The translations under genes and the position numbers were made by a program. Positions 1 to 5,609 of a stretch of DNA of 5,609 bases are shown one piece after another. Numbering within the stretch: the first letter of the stretch is position 1; each line of letters begins with the position of its first letter. The DNA comes from Elusimicrobiota bacterium (lineage in GTDB: Bacteria > CG03 > SLGR01 > PWQF01). The notes under the pieces are model-generated. The model did no database searches. It was given only the letters and a program-made list of their open reading frames with translations, and was not told where the DNA came from. The DNA lies in assembly GCA_003556865.1 (NCBI GenBank), contig PWQF01000015.1:1-5609 (forward strand). Reading direction: 5' to 3'.

Positions 1-1
1 A

Positions 2-991
2 AGCGAAGGATGGCCTATAGGAAATGATCCAAAGATCAATGACTGGTCAGGAGGCATTAACCGGCACATGTTCTGGGATAAAAACGCAAGGGAACCAAAA
101 CTGAATTTCATTAACCATCGCTGGTGGGGGCGTCCTGATGTCACCATTGGAGTTGAAAGGCTGGTTATGGCCGCCTGCTGTCTTACAAATTCAGCACATG
201 CGCTGAATATCAGGCCCAAAGCCGAGCCAGGTCAGACACAAACCCCTATCTGGGATGAGCTGGTCATGGGTCAGGCAAACCATAAGCCGGGATGGCTTGG
301 TAAGCCACTTGGCCCAACGAGATGTCTGGCCATGACTAAACCTGATTTACTTAAAGGATTATCTCCAGGCCAACTGATTGTCCGGATGCAAAACGATGAC
401 CCGGACGTCAGCCTTTCGGCTGAAGGTAATATTTTAAAGATCGAAGGACAGAATGGTGAATCAGGAAAGGCCATGGAGTTTTACATCAGCAACATACCTT
501 GTCCTTCAGAAGACATGACCGTTTTTCTTACCATGCATGGAGAAACCACGGCTGTCAGGTCTCCGGAGGAAGCAAGGCTTATCAGGGTGGGTGCTAAGGG
601 CAGAGCCTATCACCGCGGCATGATGTCATATGTTAATCAAAAATCTTTTCAGTCCGGTTTTTATTTTAACAGCGCGCATAATATCAGCCCCGATAAAACA
701 CCGGTAACACTTAAAATTGAGATTGAAGGACCGGAGCCTGTCTGGATCAGTGACATAAAAATCTATGCACATCCAGATGCGCGGGTCCGAGAATTTGAAA
801 ACGGCATTGTACTTGCTAATCCTGCCCCGCATCCTTACACTTTTGACCTTCAAAGCCTATTCGGACATCAGCGGTTCCGGCGACTTAAAGGTTCCTCCGA
901 ACAGGATCCGGTAACAAACGATGGTTCAAAAGTTGAGGGAAAAGTGGAGCTGCAGAAAAAGGACGCATTATTCCTGGTCAGGGTAAAATAA
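2..991 (+). CDS. C-terminal part of a putative glycosyl-hydrolase-like protein (5' end outside window)
   Basis: The reading frame is open from the first complete codon to the TAA at 989-991, giving 329 visible residues, so the gene starts upstream of the window. The ATG at 68 is internal, because clearly protein-like sequence (SEGWPIGNDPKINDW) precedes it. The first 60 or so residues contain NHRWWGRPD and a hydrophobic, Ala-rich helix (ERLVMAACCLTNSAHAL), which resembles the last helix of a barrel domain. The remainder alternates short beta-strands, including PVTLKIEIEG and VWISDIKIY. The end (FENGIVLANPAPHPYTFDL, then a QDPVTNDGS segment and a KDALFLVRV terminus) is the kind of all-beta tail seen in uncharacterised glycosyl-hydrolase-like proteins (GHL/GHL15 type) of Bacteroidota and Planctomycetota. 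That assignment is from memory of family style, not a search. Catalytic residues would lie outside the window. Its GC content looks higher than that of the genes to the right. Confidence 0.6.
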   Translation, partial: SEGWPIGNDPKINDWSGGINRHMFWDKNAREPKLNFINHRWWGRPDVTIGVERLVMAACCLTNSAHALNIRPKAEPGQTQTPIWDELVMGQANHKPGWLGKPLGPTRCLAMTKPDLLKGLSPGQLIVRMQNDDPDVSLSAEGNILKIEGQNGESGKAMEFYISNIPCPSEDMTVFLTMHGETTAVRSPEEARLIRVGAKGRAYHRGMMSYVNQKSFQSGFYFNSAHNISPDKTPVTLKIEIEGPEPVWISDIKIYAHPDARVREFENGIVLANPAPHPYTFDLQSLFGHQRFRRLKGSSEQDPVTNDGSKVEGKVELQKKDALFLVRVK

Positions 992-1047
992 ACTGACTGC
1001 CTGAGCAACGCTGAAGTAGGTTATCCAGGTGAAAAATATTTTATAAT

Positions 1048-1380
1048 ATGAATCATAACAATAATAAGGCTTCTTCCGCATTTAACCAATACCAGATTGC
1101 AGCAATTTTTTCAATGAGATTGGTCATGGGATGGTATTTACTATACGAAGGACTTATAAAGATTATTACTCCATGGACATCTAAAGGTTATCTGATAACC
1201 TCTGACTGGATATTAGCCGGATTCTTTAATTTTATTGCTCAGTCTTCCCAGCTTCTTGTCATTACAGATATCATTAACATCATGTTACTGACTGTTATTG
1301 GATTCTGCCTTTTCTGGGGGGATTCTTCCTGGCATACCTTAAAAAGAGAGGATGGTTCAGCTTTGAGGAAGAAGCTTTAG
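1048..1380 (+). pseudogene. Truncated DoxX-family membrane protein (N-terminal fragment)
   Basis: The ATG at 1048 is the first start after an in-frame TGA at 1030-1032, and the frame ends with TAG at 1378-1380 after 110 residues. Residues about 15-90 look like the start of a DoxX/DoxD-type integral membrane protein. A first hydrophobic helix holds RLVMGWYLLYEGLIKI, followed by a PWTSKGYL segment, and a second helix holds DIINIMLLTVIGFCLF. This order (R-L-hydrophobic-GW-x-LYEG-x-K, then a W-T-S-x-G-x-L element, then a D-x-x-NI helix) is characteristic of the family. From about residue 90 (base 1316) the translation changes to hydrophilic nonsense (DSSWHTLKREDGSALRKKL), which is simply the wrong frame of the next gene. 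DoxX proteins have further helices that are absent here. The fragment is therefore probably non-functional. Their role in this type of gene cluster is not known. Confidence 0.7.
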
Positions 1381-2324
1381 CCAACATTAATATAGCAACC
1401 GGGGCGACCCGTACTATTACTTTCACTGAACCACATGATCTTAAGGGTATCCTGCCTAAAGGAAAAATTAAAGATATTGAAATCAGTCGCATTATTCTTG
1501 GCGGGAATCAAATTGCGGGAGTGGCCCATGCCCGTGATCTTATTTATGTGTCACCACTGGTAAGAAAATATAATGATGAGGAAAAAATAATTCAGACATG
1601 GTTCCTTGCTGAGCATTGTGGTATTAATACCATGACTGCGTGGCCATCGGAACGCACACTGAGAATCCTCAGGGAATACCGGCGCCGTGGAGGAAAGATT
1701 CAATGGCTTAGTCATATAGGGTATCATGATCTGGAAACACATGCCAGCGTTGTAGCTTCCTGTGTTGATAATGGAGCCGTTGGCATCTACATCGCTGGTG
1801 ATCATTGTGACCGACTTGTATTTGAAGGCAAGATAGATGAAATTGCAGAGGCAGTTGACATAATTAAAAAGAACAACCTGTTCGCGGGAGTTGCATGTCA
1901 CCCGATCAGGGTTGTTACCGAATGTGAAGAAAGACATGTTAATGCAGATTTCTACATGAAAACCCTTCACCATGATAATTACTGGTCAGCTAACCCTCCT
2001 GATAAAAGAACTGTAGATGTTCGTGTAGGTGATCCTGCTTTTATGCGTGGGAGAAATACATCAGGTCAATACCATGATAATATGTGGTGCATTGATGCTG
2101 ATGAAACCATTGAATACATGAAAGATGTGGCAAAACCATGGATGGCATTTAAAGTTCTTGCTGCAGGAGCTATAGGCCCTGCTGATGGATTTAAATATGC
2201 ATTTGAAAACGGGGCTGATTTTATACAAGTCGGTATGTTTGATTTTGAAATTGTAGATAATATTAATACATGTTTAAAAGTGTTAGCTGACAACAGCTCC
2301 CGCATAAGATCATGGTACGGATAA
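1305..2324 (+). pseudogene. TIM-barrel-like, probably formerly exported protein lacking its start (uncharacterised family)
   Basis: The protein-like frame can be followed from about 1305 (LPFLGGFFLAYLKKRGW) to the TAA at 2322-2324, about 339 residues. The frame is open back to a stop at 1275-1277, but there is no ATG in it. The only conventional alternative start is GTG at 1521, which would delete about 70 residues that look genuine (FSFEEEALANINIATGA, PKGKIKDIEISRIILGGN). The hydrophobic LPFLGGFFLAYL looks like the core of a Tat/Sec signal peptide whose N-region is gone. The body has alternating strands and helices of a TIM barrel: LAEHCGINTM, GGKIQWLSHIG, DNGAVGIYIAGD, LFAGVACHPIRVV, DFYMKTLHHDNYWSA, PWMAFKVLAAGAI, and ENGADFIQVGMFDFEIVDN. 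From memory, similar exported proteins with an HHxNYWSA segment are widespread in Bacteroidota and Planctomycetota and uncharacterised. I do not assign a reaction. The 5' part overlaps the DoxX fragment in another frame. Confidence 0.6.
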
Positions 2325-2325
2325 A

Positions 2326-2520
2326 TGTTACCTCATTGAGCCCGGACAGCTATCCCTGGCAGAGATGTTAAAGGAAAAAGGAGATAATACAAGGTTATCA
2401 GGTAAATGGCAATTGGTGGGGCATGTGGTTCTGAGCAAACACAATATTTTCGCAAGATCAATAAAGAGTCCTTTAAATCCGAGGCATAAATCACCTCTGT
2501 ATCTTTCAATAATTATTTGA
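2326..2520 (+). pseudogene. Degraded sulfatase fragment
   Basis: Two bases after the preceding stop, a frame reads CYLIEPGQLSLAEMLKEKG, then DNTRLSGKWQL, and ends with TGA at 2518-2520. This closely resembles the conserved sulfatase segment 'LAEMLKEKGYxTxxxGKWHLG', which lies some tens of residues after the catalytic Cys/Ser-x-Pro-x-Arg motif in family S1 sulfatases. The Tyr is replaced by Asp and the His, normally a conserved active-site residue, by Gln. No CxPxR motif lies upstream, because the previous gene's end occupies that position. After about 2415 the translation no longer resembles a sulfatase. Another frame, 2406-2489, gives a short tail (SEQTQYFRKINKESFKSEA) that may be a leftover of the same or another gene. 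The piece is far too short to be functional, and the identification rests on one motif. Confidence 0.45.
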
Positions 2521-2526
2521 AAATAC

Positions 2527-2556
2527 TTGTTATTAATCAAATATTTAATAAGTTTG
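2527..2556 (+). promoter_or_regulatory. Bacteroidetes-type promoter for the propeller lipoprotein gene
   Basis: TAAGTTTG at 2549-2556 matches the Bacteroidetes sigma-ABfr -7 consensus TAnnTTTG exactly. TTG at 2527-2529 sits 19 bases upstream, the usual place for the -33 element. Transcription would start around 2560-2565, leaving a leader of about 70 bases before the ATG at 2632. It is the only exact match to the -7 consensus I found in the intergenic regions, so it may drive the whole right-hand gene set. Confidence 0.55.
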
Positions 2557-2573
2557 TGTTCTGATAACTATCG

Positions 2574-2585
2574 TGCGTTAACGCA
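2574..2585. promoter_or_regulatory. 12-bp perfect palindrome in the leader, possible operator
   Basis: TGCGTTAACGCA is a perfect palindrome just downstream of the predicted transcription start and about 47 bases before the start codon. Symmetric sites of this size and position can be repressor operators (for example for LacI-type regulators). In RNA it could form only a 4-bp stem with a TTAA loop, so a DNA-binding site is more likely than a terminator. No regulator gene is present in the window to pair with it. Confidence 0.35.
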
Positions 2586-2631
2586 GTATTAAATAATTCT
2601 TACAATAAACATTAATTTAAACTTTTACATT

Positions 2632-3747
2632 ATGAAAATTCTGGGCGGAGTATTTGTTTTTTTAATGCTACTGGTGTCAGTGGTATCATGCGAGGTATCT
2701 AATTCCAATGATTCACCGCGTTTTGAGGAAGTCGTACTTGATACCGGAGTAACACAAAACATATGGATGAAAACATATGGAGACATCAATGGAAATGGTT
2801 TGACCGACATTGTTGTTGGTGGCCGGCATGGTGGCGGTCTTGTCGCATACCTTGCTCCCAACTGGGAAAGGTATGTTATTAACGAAAATCTTGCAGTGTC
2901 CACCGACGGTGCCGTGGCAGATATAAACAATAACGGTATAAATGACATCGTAGTAGTACTTCATAGAGAATTAGCATGGTTTAGTGGTCCGGACTGGGAA
3001 CATCATACTGTTGATAAGGACTTCCCGCTTCATGATGTTGAGGTGGCCGACCTGAACAATTCAGGACTGAAAGATTTGGTTGCAAGAAATCAGGGTGCTT
3101 TCGGCGATGGTGATGTCCTCTATATTTATGAGCAGGAAGAATTGGGTGTTTGGAACAGGCAGGAAATAAAAATTGTTGATGGTGAGGGTCTTAAAGTAAG
3201 GGATGTAAACGGAAACGGGAGACCGGATATAGTAATAAACAGCTATTGGTTTGAAAATACAGGTGATATCAATAACTGGATACAACATCAATTTACCGAT
3301 ACCTGGACCTGGCCCCATGCATTTATTGACCTGGCTGACCTGAACAATAACGGAAGAAAGGATATAGTAATGGCTCCCGCAGAGCTTCACGATCAATATT
3401 ACAGGATATCCTGGTTTGAGGCTCCGGAAGACCCAACTTCAATATGGAAGGAACATGTTCTGGTTGATTCGATCGAAGCGGTAATTCATTTTATTGGAGC
3501 TGCCGATATTAACCTTAACGGGAGAAAGGATATTATGTATGCCCATATGAGGCAGGGGGCTTTTCCTCAGGAGGTTGCTGTTTTATATCAGGACAGAAGA
3601 AACAGGTGGGACACAAAAGAGGTACTGAGTAATCACGGTTCGCACAGCATGATCCTCTATGATTTTAATCAAAATGGAAGAATTGATGCAGTAGGAGCGA
3701 ATCATCAATGTGACACTCTTAAGATGTGGATTAACAAGGCAAGATGA
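2632..3747 (+). CDS. FG-GAP/VCBS-repeat lipoprotein, predicted seven-bladed beta-propeller
   Basis: The protein is 371 residues. It starts with a lipoprotein signal peptide: Lys2, a hydrophobic core at residues 3-18, and a VVSC lipobox with Cys20 as the lipidated residue. It should be attached to a membrane and may be surface-exposed, although no obvious acidic surface-export signal follows the Cys. Seven calcium-loop motifs of the form DxNxN/SGxxD occur at residues 51-59, 97-105, 140-148, 191-199, 236-244, 292-300 and 344-352, 43-56 residues apart. Most are followed by a hydrophobic I/V strand and many by an aromatic W/Y-F strand such as SYWFEN or ISWFEAPED. This is the layout of FG-GAP/VCBS propellers (integrin-alpha-like), with about one blade per repeat. 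No catalytic motif is visible, so binding or scaffolding is the likely role, with ligand unknown. The ATG is preceded by an A/T-rich leader without a Shine-Dalgarno sequence, as is usual in Bacteroidota. It is paralogous to the next gene. Confidence 0.85.
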   Translation: MKILGGVFVFLMLLVSVVSCEVSNSNDSPRFEEVVLDTGVTQNIWMKTYGDINGNGLTDIVVGGRHGGGLVAYLAPNWERYVINENLAVSTDGAVADINNNGINDIVVVLHRELAWFSGPDWEHHTVDKDFPLHDVEVADLNNSGLKDLVARNQGAFGDGDVLYIYEQEELGVWNRQEIKIVDGEGLKVRDVNGNGRPDIVINSYWFENTGDINNWIQHQFTDTWTWPHAFIDLADLNNNGRKDIVMAPAELHDQYYRISWFEAPEDPTSIWKEHVLVDSIEAVIHFIGAADINLNGRKDIMYAHMRQGAFPQEVAVLYQDRRNRWDTKEVLSNHGSHSMILYDFNQNGRIDAVGANHQCDTLKMWINKAR

Positions 3748-3791
3748 AATTCAGATTCTGATATAACTGGTAACACATTTCACTTACCCAT

Positions 3792-3842
3792 TTTTATAAA
3801 CAGTTAAATACCTTTTATTGGTATTAAAGGTTTTATAAACAG
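3792..3842. repeat. 12-bp direct repeat (TTTTATAAACAG) flanking hairpins
   Basis: TTTTATAAACAG occurs at 3792-3803 and again, without mismatch, at 3831-3842, start points 39 bp apart. Each copy contains the 8-bp palindrome TTTATAAA. The second copy ends 34 bases before the start codon at 3877. Paired identical sites upstream of a gene suggest a protein-binding pair, but the A/T-rich composition makes chance similarity possible. Confidence 0.45.
3807..3831 (+). promoter_or_regulatory. Overlapping alternative hairpins between the two propeller genes
   Basis: AATACC (3807-3812) pairs perfectly with GGTATT (3820-3825) around a 7-base loop. The overlapping arm ACCTTT (3810-3815) pairs with AAAGGT (3826-3831) around a 10-base loop and is followed by more T residues (3832-3834). 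The two stems share bases and cannot form together. They could be a weak intergenic terminator or attenuator, or an RNA processing site between co-transcribed genes. Both stems are only 6 bp and A/T-rich, so stability is modest. Confidence 0.3.
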
Positions 3843-3876
3843 AAATTCAATAGTTTTTATAATAATTTTAATTGAA

Positions 3877-5100
3877 ATGAAAAAAAAGATTATCCTAATT
3901 ACACTTGCTGTCGTCTGTACTGCATTTTTTGTTTATTTTGTTAAAGATGTTTTCGGAAATACTGAATCTGAGAAGGGCTCATCAATAATTACCGAATTCA
4001 ATTTTAAAAGGATAATGATAGATGACGGGCGCGAACCACCTCCATCTTTTGGTCTGGATGCAGGTCATATTACTTGTGATGAATACAAGGACATAGTTGC
4101 GGGTCAATACTTTTACAAAAATCCCGGAGGGGATATGACTGGAGAGTGGAAAAGGTCAAAGTTACCCGGTTTTCCTGAAATAGATGCTGTGCTGATTGTA
4201 GATGTGGACGGTGATGAATACGGAGATGTCATTGGAATTCGCCTGCCCGATGTTTACTGGCTTGAGGCCGACGATACCGAGGGGAAATCCTGGTCGGTGC
4301 GTGCTAAAATTGGAGAGATACCAAGAGGTCCTCATGGTACATCCACCCAGGGTTTTATTACCGGGCAGGTTGTGCCTGGCAAAAGACCACAGATTATTCT
4401 GGCCTCAAGAGGGGTTTATTATTTTGAGATTCCTGATAACCCGGAAGAAGGTAACTGGCCTATGACCAGGGTAACTGAATCCCCAAATTCTGAAGAGGGA
4501 CTTGCTCTGGCAGATATGAATGGCAATGGCCATCTGGATATCATCGGATGTATCGATAAAACACAGCGTCCTAATCCCGTTGGTTGGTACGAGAACCCGG
4601 GTGATGGCAGCGGGGACTGGACCTATCATCAGATAGGAACCACCGGATGGGTGGCTGATCGCTTCGAAGTAACAGATATTAACGGAAATGGAAGATTGGA
4701 TATAGTGGTAGGTGTTGCTAATGGAGATGACGACGGAGTATACTGGTTTGAATCTCCCGAAGATCCTACCCAGCCTGATTGGGAAAGACATACTATCGTG
4801 ATTCAGAAACTATGTAATAGCATGTCAATGGCTGATATGAACAACAACGGCATTATGGATATCATTCTTGGGCAACATTATACAACCTGGGGTGATCCTC
4901 CGACAGAAACCGAAAGAAAACTCAGGATATTTACAAATGACGGATCAGGAAACTTCACAGAACACTTTATAGACAAAGGAGTTGAAAGTCACCTCGGAGC
5001 ATTGGTATTCGATCTTAACGGAAACGGCTTATACGATATAGTTAATATTGGATATTCCGATTTCCAATATGTGCATATCTGGAGAAATGATTCCAGGTAA
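3877..5100 (+). CDS. FG-GAP/VCBS-repeat protein with N-terminal membrane anchor, predicted seven-bladed beta-propeller
   Basis: The protein is 407 residues. Its N-terminus is MKKK followed by a hydrophobic stretch at about 5-22. The Cys14 in this stretch lacks a proper lipobox (Val at -1) and there is no clear signal-peptidase site, so it is probably an uncleaved anchor. Good calcium-loop motifs DxNxNGxxD lie at residues 213-221, 267-275, 320-328 and 379-387, and a DxDGDxxxD version at 109-117. Two further repeats at about 61-72 and 164-173 keep the strand pattern but have lost most loop Asp/Asn residues, giving about seven blades in total. Strand motifs GWYENPGD and YWFESPEDPT match WFEAPEDPT of the upstream protein, so the pair arose by duplication. 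No enzyme motif is visible. It follows the first propeller gene by 129 bp on the same strand. The ATG is preceded by an A-rich region (TTGAAATGAAAAAA) with no Shine-Dalgarno sequence. Substrate or partner is unknown. Confidence 0.82.
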   Translation: MKKKIILITLAVVCTAFFVYFVKDVFGNTESEKGSSIITEFNFKRIMIDDGREPPPSFGLDAGHITCDEYKDIVAGQYFYKNPGGDMTGEWKRSKLPGFPEIDAVLIVDVDGDEYGDVIGIRLPDVYWLEADDTEGKSWSVRAKIGEIPRGPHGTSTQGFITGQVVPGKRPQIILASRGVYYFEIPDNPEEGNWPMTRVTESPNSEEGLALADMNGNGHLDIIGCIDKTQRPNPVGWYENPGDGSGDWTYHQIGTTGWVADRFEVTDINGNGRLDIVVGVANGDDDGVYWFESPEDPTQPDWERHTIVIQKLCNSMSMADMNNNGIMDIILGQHYTTWGDPPTETERKLRIFTNDGSGNFTEHFIDKGVESHLGALVFDLNGNGLYDIVNIGYSDFQYVHIWRNDSR

Positions 5101-5154
5101 ATTTCGATATTCTTATCATTTATTTTTTTGTAAAACCCATTAACTTTTCCTAAT

Positions 5155-5609
5155 ATGATATTCAACAGATTGTTCTTATTATTACTTTTTGGTTTATTAT
5201 TATCCTGCGCCAATCAAAATACACCGGATAATATTGTTATTACCGAAATAATGCATCAGGGTATACCACATTATCAGGTAGAAACACCATCAGCCACCTA
5301 TCTTATAAGTAAAGAATCCGGTGGTGCATCTTCTATTTTTGACAGGGATAACATTGATTGGGTCAATCATTCCAAAGATTATGAGGGAAAAAGAACTACG
5401 GGAGCAGATGCCCAATGGAGAGGTGTGCCTCAGATGGTCTTTCAGGGTGATGACGGAGGTGTCGGGCACCCGGTGGGCAGAGATATGTGTAATGTTGAAT
5501 TGGTTGCTGATAACCAAATCAATGTTGTATCAAAAAGTGGTCTTTGGGAGTTTTCCTGGACATTTAAGGAAGATTATGCCATTTTCTCTGTTGAAAAAAC
5601 CGATACCTC
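5155..5609 (+). CDS. N-terminal part of an uncharacterised lipoprotein (3' end outside window)
   Basis: ATG at 5155 opens a frame that runs without a stop to the window end (151 complete codons). The first 18 residues form a lipoprotein signal peptide: Arg5, a Leu-rich core, and lipobox LLSC with Cys18. The mature part is rich in short beta-strand patterns: PHYQVETPSATYLISKESG, GGASSIFDRDNIDWVNH, AQWRGVPQMVF, and GLWEFSWTFKEDYAIFSVEK. The opening (a polypeptide that 'reads' a sugar-like beta-sandwich, with 'GGASSIFDRDNIDW' near the start and a W-x-F-x-W-x-F strand pair later) reminds me of uncharacterised carbohydrate-cluster proteins with a galactose-mutarotase-like beta-sandwich. I cannot name a family with confidence. 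It follows the second propeller gene by 54 bp on the same strand, so it is plausibly co-transcribed. No exact TAnnTTTG promoter lies in that gap, only a near match in a T-run at 5121-5130. Confidence 0.75.
   Translation, partial: MIFNRLFLLLLFGLLLSCANQNTPDNIVITEIMHQGIPHYQVETPSATYLISKESGGASSIFDRDNIDWVNHSKDYEGKRTTGADAQWRGVPQMVFQGDDGGVGHPVGRDMCNVELVADNQINVVSKSGLWEFSWTFKEDYAIFSVEKTDT

Noticed and set aside
48..53. AGGAGG-like motif near the left edge
   Set aside because: It lies inside a continuous coding frame and no start follows at the right distance; coincidence.
68..70. ATG at 68 as the start of the first gene
   Set aside because: The frame is open back to base 2 with protein-like sequence, so this ATG is internal to a gene entering from the left.
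1033..1042. AAAATATTTT palindrome before the DoxX fragment
   Set aside because: A 10-bp A/T-only palindrome is expected by chance in such spacers, and no promoter elements accompany it.
1521..1523. GTG at 1521 as the true start of the TIM-barrel gene
   Set aside because: About 70 residues upstream in the same frame are coherent and include a signal-peptide-like segment. Starting here would remove an apparent first strand.
1551..1973. 140-codon open frame on the minus strand
   Set aside because: It is opposite the TIM-barrel-like frame, has Cys/Ser-rich, unstructured translation, and is a shadow of the real frame.
3751..3764. TCAG-ATT-CTGA mini-hairpin after the first propeller gene as a terminator
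   Set aside because: The stem is only 4 bp with no T-run following.
4405..4791. 128-codon minus-strand open frame inside the second propeller gene
   Set aside because: Its sequence is the complement of the repeated DxNxNG codons, which produces long antisense frames by composition; no independent start signal.
5121..5130. TATTTTTTTG as a -7 promoter element for the last lipoprotein
   Set aside because: The T-run is two bases too long to fit TAnnTTTG, and no TTG lies at the right distance with confidence.
1..5609. CRISPR array, tRNA, rRNA or insertion sequence
   Set aside because: No regularly spaced repeats, cloverleaf-like segments, rRNA-like sequence, transposase motifs or terminal inverted repeats were seen.

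Overview
The window looks like a piece of a Bacteroidota chromosome, probably an environmental or marine polysaccharide degrader. The evidence is moderate to low GC, A/T-rich start regions with no clear Shine-Dalgarno sequences, two lipoprotein signal peptides, one promoter matching the Bacteroidetes -33/-7 pattern (TTG, 19 bases, TAAGTTTG), and proteins typical of glycan-utilisation neighbourhoods. No SusC/SusD pair, transporter or regulator gene lies inside the window, so a polysaccharide-utilisation locus is an inference only. All recognisable genes are on the + strand.

Layout. (1) 2-991: the 3' part of a large protein resembling the uncharacterised glycosyl-hydrolase-like families, with the end of a barrel-like domain followed by beta-rich C-terminal domains. 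(2) 1048-2520: a decayed stretch. It begins with the N-terminal third or so of a DoxX-type membrane protein. That runs at about 1305-1321 into a TIM-barrel-like secreted protein that has lost its start codon and the first part of its signal region and lies in another frame. Immediately after its stop comes a short, degraded piece that resembles the 'LAEMLKEKGYxT..GKWHLG' segment of a sulfatase. (3) 2521-2631: an intergenic regulatory region with a promoter and a perfect 12-bp palindrome. (4) 2632-3747 and 3877-5100: two tandem, paralogous exported proteins built of about seven FG-GAP/VCBS-like repeats each, with DxNxNGxxD calcium-type loops. They are predicted seven-bladed beta-propellers, the first a lipoprotein and the second apparently membrane-anchored. 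The 129-bp gap between them holds a 12-bp direct repeat flanking overlapping alternative hairpins. (5) 5155 to the window end: the N-terminal part of another lipoprotein, with a probable beta-sandwich fold and no recognised family.

Taken together, the intact right half (propeller lipoprotein, anchored propeller, third lipoprotein) reads as one co-oriented set of surface or periplasmic proteins. They could bind or process an extracellular substrate, but their substrate cannot be read from the sequence. The left half is a graveyard of carbohydrate-associated genes. I see no clear sign of a wholly new system. The most interesting items are the DoxX/TIM-barrel junction at a G6 tract, the paired propellers, and the repeat/hairpin cluster between them.
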